Shown here in pieces: positions 32,371 to 44,508 of a DNA stretch of 64,000 nt. The stretch comes from Linanthus parryae. Lineage: Eukaryota > Streptophyta > Magnoliopsida > Ericales > Polemoniaceae. Both the position numbers and the translations under genes were made by a program. The stretch's first letter is position 1. The number at the start of each line of letters is the position of its first letter. The notes under the pieces were generated by a model. The model saw only the letters and a program-made list of their open reading frames with translations. It made no database searches and was not told the DNA's origin. The stretch lies in the NCBI GenBank assembly GCA_023055425.1, contig JALGPY010000033.1:2164908-2228907 (forward strand), read 5' to 3'.

Positions 32371-34650
32371 GAATATCCCATAATCTGATTACATGTCTAA
32401 AGGTTTCTAAATAAAAAAACCATGAACTATGCTGACCTTACAACACATCAGTTTTTTTCATTGCATGAGCGACACACCTGATCACCGGAATCATGTTGTG
32501 AAATGTTTTACAAGTGGCGTACGTCTAAAAGCTGCTCACAAGAGAAAGCACATAAGAAATTCAAAACTACGATTCACACCCCAGTCTTTTATTATTTCGT
32601 TAATGGCATTATGTGTATAAAGAAACCTTAACAGGGGACACAAGAAACTATTACAGGTAAATGCAATTGAAGCGTTAATGTTGCGCAGGTGGAATGCTCC
32701 ATTCCGAAGGTGCTGCAGGTGCGAAGGTATGTCAGATGTTTAGAAGATACGTGAAGATGCTACGCACGTGAAAAATTACAAGAAAAAGGGACCCAAGGCT
32801 GAAGGTTTAGAGAAGTCTTCACCCCATGTTGCCTTCAGGGTGGTCTAGGAACACATTCGTCTTCCCATGGGGAATGGCCCCGAGTCACCCGATGTAGCCT
32901 TCTCTTTCACGGAGCACTTCGAACTCCCCAAAGCAGGCAGCCATGAGAGGGCGCACCAATCATGCCAGTCGACCTCGCTGCCATGTACGAAGTCAAAACA
33001 CGTGGGAGATCACGTTCGTCTTTCTTCTTTCTGATGACCACATCTGTCTCAGTGGATAAAACGGGAAGACATGCGGGAGGCTCCAATTGCAGAAAAACTT
33101 AACCCCCTGGATCGGGGGTTCAAGAGTAATGCGCTCAAAGAGGGATCCATCAGCTACCTTAACGTGATGCAAGGAGTAACCCTTTGAAGGCAGATCTCCA
33201 CGCAGACAACCTGCATTAGGTGGATTCAATTGTCAAACATGTGAATTGCGAGCAACAATGGTGCTTCTGCCACTACCTTCTCATATGAAGAAGGCAATGG
33301 AGACTCCAATTAACCCGGCACCGACTACATCGTTGGGAGATTCAAGAAGCAAAACTACAGTGTTTCACTTCTTGAATCCACCAAAGAAATAAGCAACAAG
33401 CGAATACCTTCCTTACACCGGAGGATAGTTTTCAAGAGCAGATGAAAAGAGATAAGAAGGAAGCACTATTCGGTTGAAAGACTGAAACATTGGTGCTCCT
33501 TTTATAGCCAAGGATGCGTGGGCATGGAGATCCTCAACAATCGAAACGGACGGTCGCGATAATCAAATTAGAAGTGTGAACGACCATCCTATGTGGTAAC
33601 GTCGGCAATAAAGGTGGAAATTAATTCCATCTGTAAAAAAATCTCGGTTATCGGTAAGATTCCAATCCATTTAAGTTCTCCTGCTTAGGAAGGTCATGTG
33701 CCATGAGCGTTAAGGCGTGAAGCTTCGAGAAACACGCCACCAGTGACCTTTTGGATCCACTAACGGATGGGCTAAATCCAAAATCGATATGTCAAATGAA
33801 GTTTATCCGTTATCTCAAAACATTCAATACATGCTTAAATACCGTTCCAAATGACTCTTGGGGGATAGGGTTTTTGCCTTCGAAGATCATGCGTCGATCT
33901 CAAAATGCAAAAAGGGGGCTAAAGTCGATACCCTAAGTGAGACACTATTGATAAGACAAGTGACGAACCTGGATAAGGGGCATGTACACACACTGTGCTC
34001 CATACATCACCGTAACACGCTCTCTGCCTACTCATATGCTAAGGATTGTGAGGCATAGTCCTTCCCATGTGCGTGCTTCGCACTTACGGGGCTTGGGGTG
34101 CGTGTGGCTTGGAGGCTAAAGTAAGGAATATCGCATGCGAGAGGGAAATCCCGTATGCAACCCTCTTATTTTATCCAGAGACCAGCGAACGGACGGTCAC
34201 GCCCCCAAAATTGCTAACCACGATTCCTACATATACGGGTCGTGGGCCGTTCAATTAGGCGAATTCTAAGGCCACAAGGGTTTCCATTACCATCGTGTGT
34301 GCTCTCCCACACCCGTCTATTGGCCTATATATGAAGGGATCTGTCCCATTCATAACAACATGATACCAAGAACACAACAGACGTGACGAATACAGCAGTT
34401 ACAACATTCATCTCAAGCCATCACTAACTCCTCACTGGATAACGTACGTTACCTTGATCTTACCCCAACCTAATCTCACTCTCGGTGACCAAACAGGTTG
34501 ACTAGGTTTTGTTTGTTTTGTTCTTCTGCTTACATGACTATAGACGAATTGTCGTAGATCCCCCTTATCTACAATAGTGCACAACACTCGATGTATTTTT
34601 CAAAGAGTGCTATTACTCTATCTATGTAGATTAGGGGGAGTGTAATTTTT
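32371..34650 (+). other. Probable 3' non-coding part of Tat-1
   Basis: No conserved protein is recognisable. A 78-codon minus ORF (32993-33229) and its surroundings are open on that strand; since Tat elements can carry antisense genes here, this could be a remnant, but it shows no PMD motif. A TATA-like CCTATATATGAAGGGA at 34324 and the CT/CA-rich sequence after it suggest an LTR promoter and R region. A purine run TTAGGGGGAG lies at 34630. Confidence 0.4.
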
Positions 34651-35204
34651 CTCTAAATGTAAATTAATAGTTACTGTTCACATGCCTAAAACTCTTTTCG
34701 ATATGCTCCAATGACTGAGAGCTTGATGATTTTGATTTTAATCCAGGAGATTTCCCAATCTCACAAGAAAGAAAAACTTCACAATAATAATATTTTTGAT
34801 ACATGAATTTAGGGAATCTAGTGTGATAATACAGATTACATCTCATCTTGCTGCATATGCAATTTATTGTTTCGAGTCATGGCCAAGAGGAGTTTTTGCA
34901 ATCTGTCATCCTATTTGGATTTTTGTTTAGGACAAATGAAGACGCTAGTGTGAGTTAGCTCGATAACTCTGTAACCAGATTTATATTTTGTCGAAATTGA
35001 GGCGATTTGAGGAATTTATCCTTTTAAATGAGTTTCATTGGTTTCTAAATCTCTTGGTTTGTTTCATTATCCCGTAGATGCGAAATGATAGTTTATCTAG
35101 TTTTTGTGCTTTAAGGCATATATTTTGTCACATGTGATCACGCGGTTTGTTGTAATTGCGTTTCACAGGAACGAAACCCGACACATGGTTGGGATTGGGA
35201 AGAA
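34651..35204. other. Unassigned AT-rich stretch
   Basis: I see no gene, terminal repeat or similarity to other parts of the window. It lies between the probable end of Tat-1 and copy B of the Ath LTR-like repeat. Confidence 0.4.
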
Positions 35205-35492
35205 ATAATGAAGTGAAAGAAATTTGGAGTGGAAATTTTGCTAAGAACGGGGGAGGTACTATGCTGTTAGCTATTTTACACTCACTTCTTGCGTATAATA
35301 GAGGGTAGTAAGATGGGAACGAAAAGACGTCAAAATTTTACTAATGCATGGAAGCAAAACAGATTACGAGGCTTTCTTAACTATCATAGAGAGCGAGAAG
35401 TAAGAGAAAAAACATATGAAAATATAAGCACAAAATACGTACATACGCTGGCTAGCAATGTAAATACACGAGGAGAAGTTACAAGGAAACTT

Positions 35493-36718
35493 TGCTAAAG
35501 GGGAAATACAGTAGAAAGAAATACAGGATAAATACTTTAGAAGGGGGATGAATAGAGTATAGCAAATTTTTCCAAAGATGTGGTTTCAAATTAATTTGAA
35601 GAGAACCGATTGTAATATAAGGCCTTGAAACGAGTTTCAAGCCTTTGGAATTAAAACAGTTAAGAATTGAAAAACTTGTCTTTTACAAGTCCTTGAAAAG
35701 AGTTTCAAGTCCTAGAAACAAAAACATGTTTTGAGCAGTTAATAAGACAAGTATAAGATCTGAAATGTAAATGCAAGAGACACAAGAATTATAGAGTTCA
35801 GTCCACTTGGACCTACGTCTCTAACTCAGGACTTAATCCCTACAGGATTTTCAACTAAATTCTTATTAATCAAAAGCTAAGCCCTAGATCTTAAGCATAG
35901 AGAGATGCCTTACTCTGTTACAGCTTGTGGTTCTCACTAACCTATATAGTACCTGCTCTAGCTAACTGATTAACTAAAAATTCTCTATTGTTCACCTTGA
36001 ACAACTCAGAAGAAAATTAATCAATTATTATCAGAATGATATAAAAATGGAGTTCAGAAAGAAGAACCTGAGACAAAGTCTGGCAGTGAGTATGCAGTGC
36101 TCTTCAGATGCTTGGATTCGAAGAAATGAATCTGCTTCTTTGTGCATTTTCAATCCTTGAATATGTTTGAGTTTTTATTTGTTGATTTTCTTTGAAATTC
36201 TTCACTCCTTCACACTCTTATGGAGCCAGTTTGAATTAGAGATCTTCAGGATTTTCTGGAAACTAACTTCCCTAAAAATCAGCAATGTATCTTGACACTT
36301 CTAACAGTTCTTCCAACGGCTAGTTGCTCAATATCTTCAAAGACTCTGATTTGATCTTGTTTGTAAGAGGAATAGCAAGTTTCAGGCATGACTGATCAGT
36401 TACACAATCAATTTGACAAGTTTATTTCCATACCTGCAGCCAAACAGATTAGGAAACAATCCTGCAAAATAGGCAACTACAATAATCTGTATAAAAAATC
36501 AATTAGTGGTATTAACAGCTATTCTAAATGATATATTATTTTTTATTTCGTCATCAAATAAGGCATAAAAAAATATTATGATATCGAGAAAGGATCAGCA
36601 AGAAAAGCTCTCCCTAAGTTCATGCTTATAATCTGTAGTTTAGGTTCAAGCATTTGAAAGCAGTTTCAAGGCCATGAAACTACTGCACTTCATTCCTTGA
36701 AAGCAAGCTGAACTTATA
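35493..36718 (-). repeat. S2 left LTR (3' LTR)
   Basis: On the minus strand it starts TATAAGTTCAGC (G to A in the TG end) and runs through AACTTAGGGAGAGC, TTAGTTAATCAGTTAGCTAG, the AGGGCTTAGCTTTTGATTAAT segment and ACTGAACTCTATAATTC to CCCCTTTAGCA. Palindrome near-copies lie at 35622, 35640, 35690, 35704, 36648 and 36668. Confidence 0.75.
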
Positions 36719-36773
36719 TTTGCCAATGAGAACAAGCAAATTGGGCTGAAAAAAGCATGAGCCGAATCTATAC

Positions 36774-38075
36774 AGAAAGGGGAGTATGAAGATAGATATG
36801 CAGCACATATACTCTAGAAGGGGGGGGGGTGTTGAATAGAGTACGGAAACTTTTTGAAAAACTTGTGGAGTAGAAGAGTTTCTATGCAGTTCAAGGCCTT
36901 GAAAACAATTTCAGGACTTTGGAATGAAATACAGTTTGAAATCAAATCAGGCAAGTCTTTTTCAAGGCCTTGAAAAGGGTTTCAAACCCTTAAAAACAGA
37001 CTAGTTTGAATGCTGTAAAAACTAAGTATGTAAATGAACTGTAAATGCAAGAGAGAGGTGATTTATAGAGTTCAGTACACTTGGACCTATGTCTCTACCT
37101 TAGGGATCTTCTCCCTGCAGGATTTCAACACAATCTTATTAATCAAAAGCTAAGCCCTAGATCTCAAGCACAGAGAAATGCCTTACTCTGTTACAGCTTG
37201 TGGTTCTCTCTAACCTATCTAGTACCTGCTCTAGCTAAATGATTAACTAATAATTCTCTATTTTTCACCTTGAACAATCTTTGAGAATGAGAGATAGAAG
37301 TAATACAAGAATGATCTACAAATGAAGCACAAGACAGAAGAACACTAAAGTGTAGAACTGCAGTGAAGAATGCAGTGATTTTTTGTGAGTTGGATTGTGA
37401 GAATGATGAACTTCTTTGATGCTTGTCAATCAAGAAAATGAGTCTCTCTTTTTGCCCATTGAGTATTGTCTCTTGTTGCTTCAAAATGAGCTCTATTTAT
37501 ACAGCTAGAGGCTCTGCAAATCTTCCCAAATTTTCAGCAACAACTTCCTATTTCGTAGGCAACAAACTTTGACTCTCTTAACAGCCTTCTCCAACGGATA
37601 GTTGATCATAATATTCAGAGATATTGTTGTGATCTTGTCTTTAAACAAATTGAGAAGCTGTCATGAACGTCTGATTGATCACATAATCATCTTCTCTTTA
37701 TGAATCCTTTCCGGCAAAAGCCAGATTATGAAACCTATCCTGCAAACTTAGGAAATAAAATTTCCCTGCAAAACTGAGTCAAACAAATGGATTAAATGAT
37801 GTTAGATATGTCAAAACAGTTTGTCTTTCATCATCAAATAATAACATATGAAGCATAGGGGTGAGAGAGATAGAGTCAAATCAGAATAGCTTAGAAAAAC
37901 TCCCCCTTAGAGCATGCATACAGGTCAGACAGTTTCAAGGCTCTGAATCCTGGTTCAAGGCCTTCAAATAGCTCTGTTATTTCAAGCCTGTGAAACCCGA
38001 TTCAAGGCTTTGAAAACTGATTCAAGACCTTGAAATAACTTAGTATTTTAAGTCCATGAAACCTGTGACCTTACA
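36774..38075 (-). repeat. S2 right LTR (5' LTR)
   Basis: On the minus strand it starts TGTAAGGTCACAGG at 38075 and shows the same landmarks (CTAAGGGGGAG, TTAGTTAATCATTTAGCTAG, AACTCTATAAATCACC). It has an exact TTTCAAGGCCTTGAAA at 36960-36975, near copies at 36891 and 36978 and a dense series at 37935-38060. A run of nine G lies at 36820-36829. The 89-codon ORF at 37215-37484 lies inside the LTR and is not a gene. Confidence 0.78.
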
Positions 38076-38200
38076 TATACCTATGGAGGCACATCTATAT
38101 GTGAATCAAAATTTCAAGAACTACAATGTGTAGCCCTTGTGTGTATAATATTGAGCATAATGGCTTGTTGGAAGGATTTTTTGGTCAAAAATTTATCGAG

Positions 38201-41200
38201 TTTTTGCTATACATAGGTTGGGAATTCTACTAAGTTGTATGTGAACAACTGACAATGTCAAAATTTATGTTGTTTTGATCATAATTTTGATAGGTTTGTG
38301 ACAATTTTCGAGTAATTTTATACACTAATCCGAGAGATTTAGGTAAATTTTACTGTTTGGGTGATTTTTTCAGTGTAATTTTATTTTTACCTGATTTTCA
38401 CAATTTTAGCATGACTAGGTGCATTTATTTCCATCCGACACATGATCTCAATTTTTCTTGAAAACTTAAAACTAAGAGGAGATTGAGATACAAAGAGCAA
38501 GGATACAAAATGGAGCACAAAGGCTCGGATCTCAAGTTGAAAAGGGAAGAAAAAAAAAATTGTGCTTAAGATGCTTCCGGATTGAGCAAGTTAACCAAGG
38601 ATTTACAAGGAATTATATTAAGAGCGGTATCGAGGTTCTATTACGCTCTAGAAGAAACAAAATGGCACGGGACTTCGTGAGACAAAGTGACGCTTCAAAG
38701 TTGGAGAAGCAACATTGTACCAGTCGCGCTATTTTGATCATAACTCATGTTCTGCTCGCAATTTTCAGAGTGAGCTCGACGCCAAATTTGTGGAATTCAA
38801 TAGTTTTCCCACAGTAGGTGTGAGAGAAAAAATAGAGTCCGGATGAGGTAGATACGACCTCAAAAATTTGGACGACTGATGATGTCTGACCATATCATGG
38901 TAAGCACGCCTGACATACTGTGGTAATCATTCCAGAGAGTGGAACTTCAGCCAGAACATTGCATAGCGGTATGATGTCTTTATACTCCGGTATGCGCATC
39001 GAGAATGACTAAATTTAGCAAGGAAAATTCTAAACAAGTGGGTTTATGCCCTAATTTTTATCCCAAGATTAATAGACACAACAAGCAACCAAAATGATGA
39101 CCCGTACGCATTTTGGACGAAATACGAAAACTTTGAGAGGGAGATATGCGGCGGAACTTCATAATGGATATGGGGGGTTATTTCTTCTCTCCTCAAACTA
39201 TGGCTTCCTTTTGTATTGTTCTTAATATCATTTCCATCACCTAGATCTATTTGCTATTGCACGAGTTAGGTACCTAGGGTTATGATTTTCAGATTTTGTT
39301 GTAATGGGATTGTGATGATCTACACTGAGCTTAATTGAGAATAGCATTTTTTCTTATGTTTTATATGTTCTTCATTCCAGTAACAATAATAAATGACATA
39401 TTATTTTTGATAGTCCTAATCTTGTCCCTTGCGCAGTAATTAACCAAAATGAATGAAGTGGTTAAATTGGAATGAACACCGAATCAAACAACTTACAGCG
39501 AAAAACTGCGTTGTGATATTTCAAACTTTAGGTACAAATATTCGTAATTCTTGGCAGAATAGTGGTTGATTTTGTGTGACCTTCATGGTCAATCTTTTAT
39601 TACACTGATGGAGTTGTATGTGCGATCAACCTTACAACACAATTTTTCGTATTTGAGAATTTTGCTATCTTAGTGTCTCATGAATCATAAGAACAACAAA
39701 AACGAACTCTAATTATCCTACAAAGAGCCCTTGTGTTCTTCTTTACTTGAATCACCATCAAATTAAGCTTTACCTTAGATAAATGTTATTTTAGTTTTGC
39801 TTTATATTGAAAGAAACAATTCTCTAAACTTTCATTATTTAGCCAAATTAACTAAAGCTCAAGTCCTATGAGTTCAATATTACCTAAGACTTATCGAGAA
39901 AACTACATCGACACCATGCACTTATGGTTGTTTAACGTTATGTTTTTGGCATTGTTTCCAGTGACCCTGGGGTCTTTAAGGAATTTTAAGTGTCACTGCC
40001 TTATAACCTTCATAGAATATTTTTTTCTCTTTGAATGTTCCTAATATTTAACTTGTTCACCAACAGACTACCTAGTATAACCTGAATTACCACTTTAGCT
40101 TTGAAACCAACTCAAATCAAGAAACACGTGTCTATAGAACCATCCTCGTGTTTCAGAATCTGTCATTGCAATATATGATAACTTGGTAGACGGGGGTTAT
40201 AGAGACCATTCAACCCAACCCAGTTTATCCTAAACGTAGAGACGTAGCATTCCTCTAATCGTAGGTTAAAGTTGCTGCTTTTTCTCATTATGAACCTATA
40301 TCGTTTTGTTTTATGTTGATTTATTCCAAAATAGAGTTTTTATGCATGTGCATGAGATAGGAAAATATGTATTTTATGAAAGATAAATGTGAATGTAAAA
40401 GGAAAAACAATTTCTTTTGATGACTTACCGAGCATTGCGACTATCATTGACTTCTTCCATATGCTTTGACGGTTCACATTTAAGCTAATGTCAGCTTGCA
40501 CGATTTGCAATGTGAAAAAAGAATGGAAAATTTGAAGGATAATTTATAACTCGTCGTTTTAACACAAAAAAATCTTTTTCTTTTTTGCTTTTCCCTTAAA
40601 AAAATTCCATGGTTAGAATATGCCTTCTACCAACTATTATTTGTTGCTTCCCATGTCGAGTGATGCTAAGGCAGAAGTATTGTCCCAAATTTTTGGTATT
40701 TCTTTTTGTGACCTTAAGTGTCTCATAATTGTATATCTCACTTCCTCTATTGTGCTAGCTGGAAGGAGTTAATCAGTGTGCCTATCTTATCATATTATTG
40801 TGGAAACTTGTGGAATCATATTTAGTTATGGGGTAGGATTTCGTGTTGAGATTGCTTTAATGCCGCATAGTTGTGGTGGTGTAAGTAAGTCATGGGGTGT
40901 TTCTATCCCTGACGATGGTCTTATGAGAATATCTTAAAACGCACACACACACTCAATGTTACTACAAGAATTATTGTCTCAGTTTGCAATGATAATTTGC
41001 ATCCGAGGAGGCTGAGACATTTGAAATGAGAATCTCAAGTATTCTAATACATATACAGTCTCAGATGCCCTGCGTTTAGCATAGTCCAAAATGCTCTGCA
41101 AATGAATCTCAAATGATCATCAAGAACGGAGATTGAAAACTTGATTCAAGTGTTTCCTACCTTCTAGTTAGATTCTCGGAAGTAGAAAAACTGCTCTTAG

Positions 41201-41868
41201 GATGAAAATCTTTATTTTAACGTTGTTCTGAAGGGTATTTTTAGTATGTAAGTCTTAGTGTGACTTTGCATAGGATCAGCTTCTACCAAACATCATTCTG
41301 TATTTGTGTTTATTATGGGCATTGACGTTCTTATTTGATTTTTTTTCTACATATCCTTGAATTTATTCCTTATGAAAATTGAAGAGAATTAAGTATTCTT
41401 TTGGTTATCTTTAACTTTTCAAAGAGGGAATTTCCCTTGAGTGAATACTTTAAGTTCAAGAAGAATGTGGATAATAGAAAAAGTATTTTCAACAAGAGAT
41501 TTTTGAGAAATGTAAGAGTTAATTTTTCTTTACTCTCTAGCATGTAATATAATTATTTTAGCTAGCGGATGTAATTTTTTTGAAGAAGATCATCAAACTA
41601 GCCACTTTCCACAATTTTCTAGCTTTTTCTCTTTGAAAATTATATATTTTTTCTTTTAAATTGGGAAAGTTAGGCCTCTGTAGTGTGTAAGCCAATTTTT
41701 TACTTTTTTGGTGGAACATTTTAAATATCTTTACATGTTTTTTATTTATTTTAGACTCATTCCCTTATCAAAACCCTAGATTTGAGACATATTTAGTATC
41801 CTATTTGAAGTTATGCCAAATTTTAGGAATCTAGAAGTTTTAGGAATATTTTGATGCCTAGATCTTAA
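38201..41868. other. AT-rich stretch without recognisable genes
   Basis: Only an 85-codon ORF (38560-38817) is present and it shows no domain. Sequence near 38880-39000 (a repeated GGTATG and CATACTGTGGTAATCATTCC) has the style of Athila-type LTRs and may be part of Ath. A CA run lies at 40940-40951, and TTACTACAAGAATTATTGTC at 40959 faintly resembles a CACTA-transposon end. Confidence 0.35.
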
Positions 41869-42360
41869 ATGTTGGTAGGATTGAGACACTCAGAAATCCA
41901 TATGAACCTATATAAATACCAACGGAGTGTAGGATTTGACCTAAAACAAAAGTTTCAGACAAACCCAACACCCCTAGAGAACCTGTTGACTCCGGGGATT
42001 CATTCTTTTGATCCTCTTGGCCACAAGCAGACCTTGTCTAGCTTGGGAGTGTTCCTGGTGTTTTCATCATCTTCCAGACCTTCAATTGCTTGTTTTTACG
42101 CCACAATGGACTACTGCCTTCCGCTTCAGCATAGACATATTATTCCAGGTGAATCTCACAACCACATTCTTGGCGAATGTTACAAAGGGGTTCAAGGTTC
42201 TAGAAAGAAGAAATGTGTTGGGAGTTATGTAGAAGTTCTCGTTCGTCCAGTAGATTGGTTCGGTGATGCAACTATGGTACTAATTCGTACGGTTCTTCAC
42301 TATTTCACTTTTATTTTTTACTTTGTGGAAGGAGATTTTTATCATAAGATAAATGCATGA
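41869..42360 (+). CDS. Hypothetical ORF, 163 codons, doubtful
   Basis: The ORF is open from ATG 41869 to TGA 42358. The product has no recognised motif; its C-terminus (VLIRTVLHYFTFIFYFVEGDFY) is hydrophobic and could span a membrane once. A second, overlapping frame (42008-42232) is also open. Base composition does not differ from the flanks, and there is no supporting promoter or neighbour. It may be a decayed exon or chance. Confidence 0.2.
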   Translation: MLVGLRHSEIHMNLYKYQRSVGFDLKQKFQTNPTPLENLLTPGIHSFDPLGHKQTLSSLGVFLVFSSSSRPSIACFYATMDYCLPLQHRHIIPGESHNHILGECYKGVQGSRKKKCVGSYVEVLVRPVDWFGDATMVLIRTVLHYFTFIFYFVEGDFYHKINA

Positions 42361-43984
42361 CGTGTGACTAAAAATGTGTCTCAGTGCCACATGTTGGCAC
42401 AAGTTAGACATATCTCATGTGATGACGTGTTTCTTCTCTAGATGGATTTTCCATAATTTTATGAAGACGAAGTCTCTTATTTCATAGTTTTGTTTATTTT
42501 AGTTGTTAATTTCGTTCAATTAAAAAATATCCTTTTGTCAAACACGTGTGAAAAATAGGAGGAGTAATTTTGAATTTAGAATCGTATGAGCATTATTTCA
42601 ATTTCTTGAGAAGTAGAATAAAGGTTTATGCTTTGTTCATGGGCTTGATTATTTGATTATTGTACTTCATTAAATCTCATGATGTTTCAAATGATTATGA
42701 TTAATGTGATGTTTATTAACATTGATGAATCAATTGATGTGTGTTGATTTATTCCATATGCTCTACGCTACTCCAACCATGATGTTTTATTGGATAAGAA
42801 ATCAAAAGAATTTTCAGTTCATATCTGCAACACTTGAATTTATGAATTTGAAAAACAAACAAGTAAATTTTCCATCATAGACATATCAATTGGAATCTAC
42901 TTTCCATTGTTCTTATGATTTTATGTTACAAAGCATATTACACTTGATCATTTGTATGGAGTAATTGATATGCATTATTGAAACAGCAATGATGAATGTA
43001 ATAAGCTTTGAAAACAAAGTTAATTTTCTCTTGATTCAAAAAGATAGGAGCATTCATGATGGAGCAAGACGATGCAGAAAGACAAAGACTAGTATATTGT
43101 GCTTTTCAGTAGAAATTCAAAATAGGATTTTGTCCCCAAATTAACAAATGGGGAGATAAAACAGGATGAGTGACAATGTGGTCAATATTGGATCTCGCAC
43201 TCTTTATAAGTGCTTATGAATTCGATAACAAAATAACTCAGATTAAATAGTGCATTGTATAATAATACTATAAATGATATGAGTCTATTTAGATACTCTG
43301 TGAAGGTAACACATATCTTGCAGGCAGTTCTGACTACTTGTTTCTATTTTTGCGTGAATAATCACTTTTTGATCCTTGAGTTTCAGATATATTCATAGAA
43401 GTTTCTGATACATTCTTAGGTAGGGAGCATCAATCCATGTATTTTTGAACTAAACAATCAACACTACAAAAGCGAAAAGGGTCAAAGGGCAGCATAGACC
43501 CTCTCTGGCGTGTCCTCAGTTTTGCATGGATCCCTAGGTGGTCGTGCACAACATAATGGCGGGCAGGGTTGGTTCTTGGAGGCTCTTTGACTTTTTGTTT
43601 TGCTCTTTTGACTTTTTTAGTCCGTAATTTATTATTCTTAGAGATTCTTTAAGATTTTATTCATTGTCTTCCAAGTAAAGGAAGTCTAATTAGGACTAAA
43701 TATATCTTTTATTAATTTAATATATTTAGTGATAATAACCACAATAAGATGCATTTTCCTAATAAAAATCTTTAATGAACTTAATAAGTTTTCTATTTAA
43801 AGTTAAGCGAAAGTGTTTCAATATAAATTGAAAAAGTGTGGTAATAGTATTTTCGCAAAGAAATTTGGCCATTATTATATGGTTTTCATTATAAATTTTG
43901 GCCTTATCTTAATATTAATTTGATTTTCCTTTTTTTGTAATATTTTTTATTGAATATTTGATTTATAATTTTTAAAATGTTTTC
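42361..43984. other. AT-rich stretch, nothing recognised
   Basis: No ORF of note. At 43460 the text CACTACAAAAGCGAAAAGGG resembles the end of a CACTA-type DNA transposon, but no matching inverted end was found. Confidence 0.35.
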
Positions 43985-44480
43985 ATAATTATTGGGGGGA
44001 TTAGTGGGGGCGCCACTACACGAGATAGGAAATGGACAGGAGGAAACCTATCGTCAGAAGCCAAATCAGGCTCAGTGCTAGGACAAAGTGATGCAGATAG
44101 AGGAAACTGAGATTCATCAAACTGAACATGTCTAGAGACATACATGCGGTGGGTAGTGGAGTCTAGAAATAGATACACACTCTGCCTAAGCGAATACCCA
44201 TCAAAGAGACATGGTACAGATCTATCCTCAAGCTTATGGGAGGTGCAGGGACGCATTCTGGGATAACACCTACAAACCAAAGATGTGAAGCTTGAGATAG
44301 TTAGGAGTCTGTCAAAAAAACACCTCAAAGGGAGAAACCATGTTCAAAGTGCGAGTAGGAACTCTAATTATGAGATAGAATGTGGGCATGCACGCATGAT
44401 GGAGGGCTAAGCCGGTCTCGACAATGTGACAATGTCATCGTTCGACATGGAAGTTATGATCAGGGGTATGGGGTGGAGAG
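43985..44480 (-). pseudogene. Copia integrase C-terminal fragment
   Basis: On the minus strand the text reads, with shifts, TGLALLHHARMPTFYL, RVPTRTLNMVSPFEVFF, then in one frame CRCYPRMRPCTSHKLEDRSVP, LFDGYSLRQSVYLFLDSTTH, RMYVSRHVQFDES. This is the end of a copia integrase and the start of the linker before RT (Retrofit/Ale-type wording). It belongs to a different family from A and S. The rest of pol is absent. Confidence 0.75.
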
Positions 44481-44495
44481 GTGACATAGATCTTC

Positions 44496-44508
44496 TGCTC
44501 CAATACCA
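44496..44508 (-). promoter_or_regulatory. Copia primer-binding site
   Basis: TGGTATTGGAGCA on the minus strand directly follows the LTR end. It fixes the orientation as minus, the same as the integrase fragment. Confidence 0.7.

Larger units (their letters stand above)
25730..34650 (+). mobile_element. Tat-1: Tat/Ogre-like Ty3/gypsy element
   Basis: It contains protease, RT, RNase H and integrase in gypsy order (integrase after RNase H), then a minisatellite and a long non-coding 3' part. Protein text is of the Tat type (for example GHGQAEASNKTLIRILNK in integrase), not Athila. It begins within the Ath protease region near 25710-25730, so it may have inserted into Ath. I could not find its LTRs with certainty; the promoter-like CCTATATATGAAGGGA at 34324 may mark a 3' LTR. 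A4 is inserted in its RNase H. Confidence 0.75.
35493..38075 (-). mobile_element. S2: SIRE-like element reduced to two LTRs and 55 bases
   Basis: Two LTRs of the S1 family lie in the same (minus) orientation with almost no internal DNA between them. The residue reads, on the minus strand, like a decayed primer site (TGTATAGATTCGGCTC) and ends TTGTTCTCATTGGCAAA. It is therefore a deletion derivative and not a tandem of unrelated LTRs. The target is the Ath LTR-like repeat. I see no convincing target duplication. Confidence 0.75.
35205..38200 (+). repeat. Ath LTR-like repeat, copy B (split by S2)
   Basis: 35205-35492 aligns to 7530-7830 and 38076-38200 aligns to about 7870-7975, in the same order and strand. 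Shared blocks include CACTTCTTGCG...ATAGAGGG (35284 versus 7613), GAGAAGTTACAAGGAA (35473) and a TGTAGCCCTTGTGTGTATAAT segment (38130). The interruption corresponds exactly to S2. If copy A is the 5' LTR of Ath, this could be its 3' LTR. The right boundary is not visible. Confidence 0.55.

Noticed and set aside
32993..33229. Antisense ORF in Tat-1 as a second PMD gene
   Set aside because: Its 78 residues show none of the PMD signature blocks seen at 47300-47930, so I left it as unassigned.
40959..40985. Possible CACTA DNA-transposon end (TTACTACAAGAATTATTGTC)
   Set aside because: No matching inverted end, transposase or three-base duplication was found; the match is only about ten bases.
43460..43480. 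Possible CACTA end (CACTACAAAAGCGAAAAGGG)
   Set aside because: Only one end is visible and there are no clear subterminal repeats.
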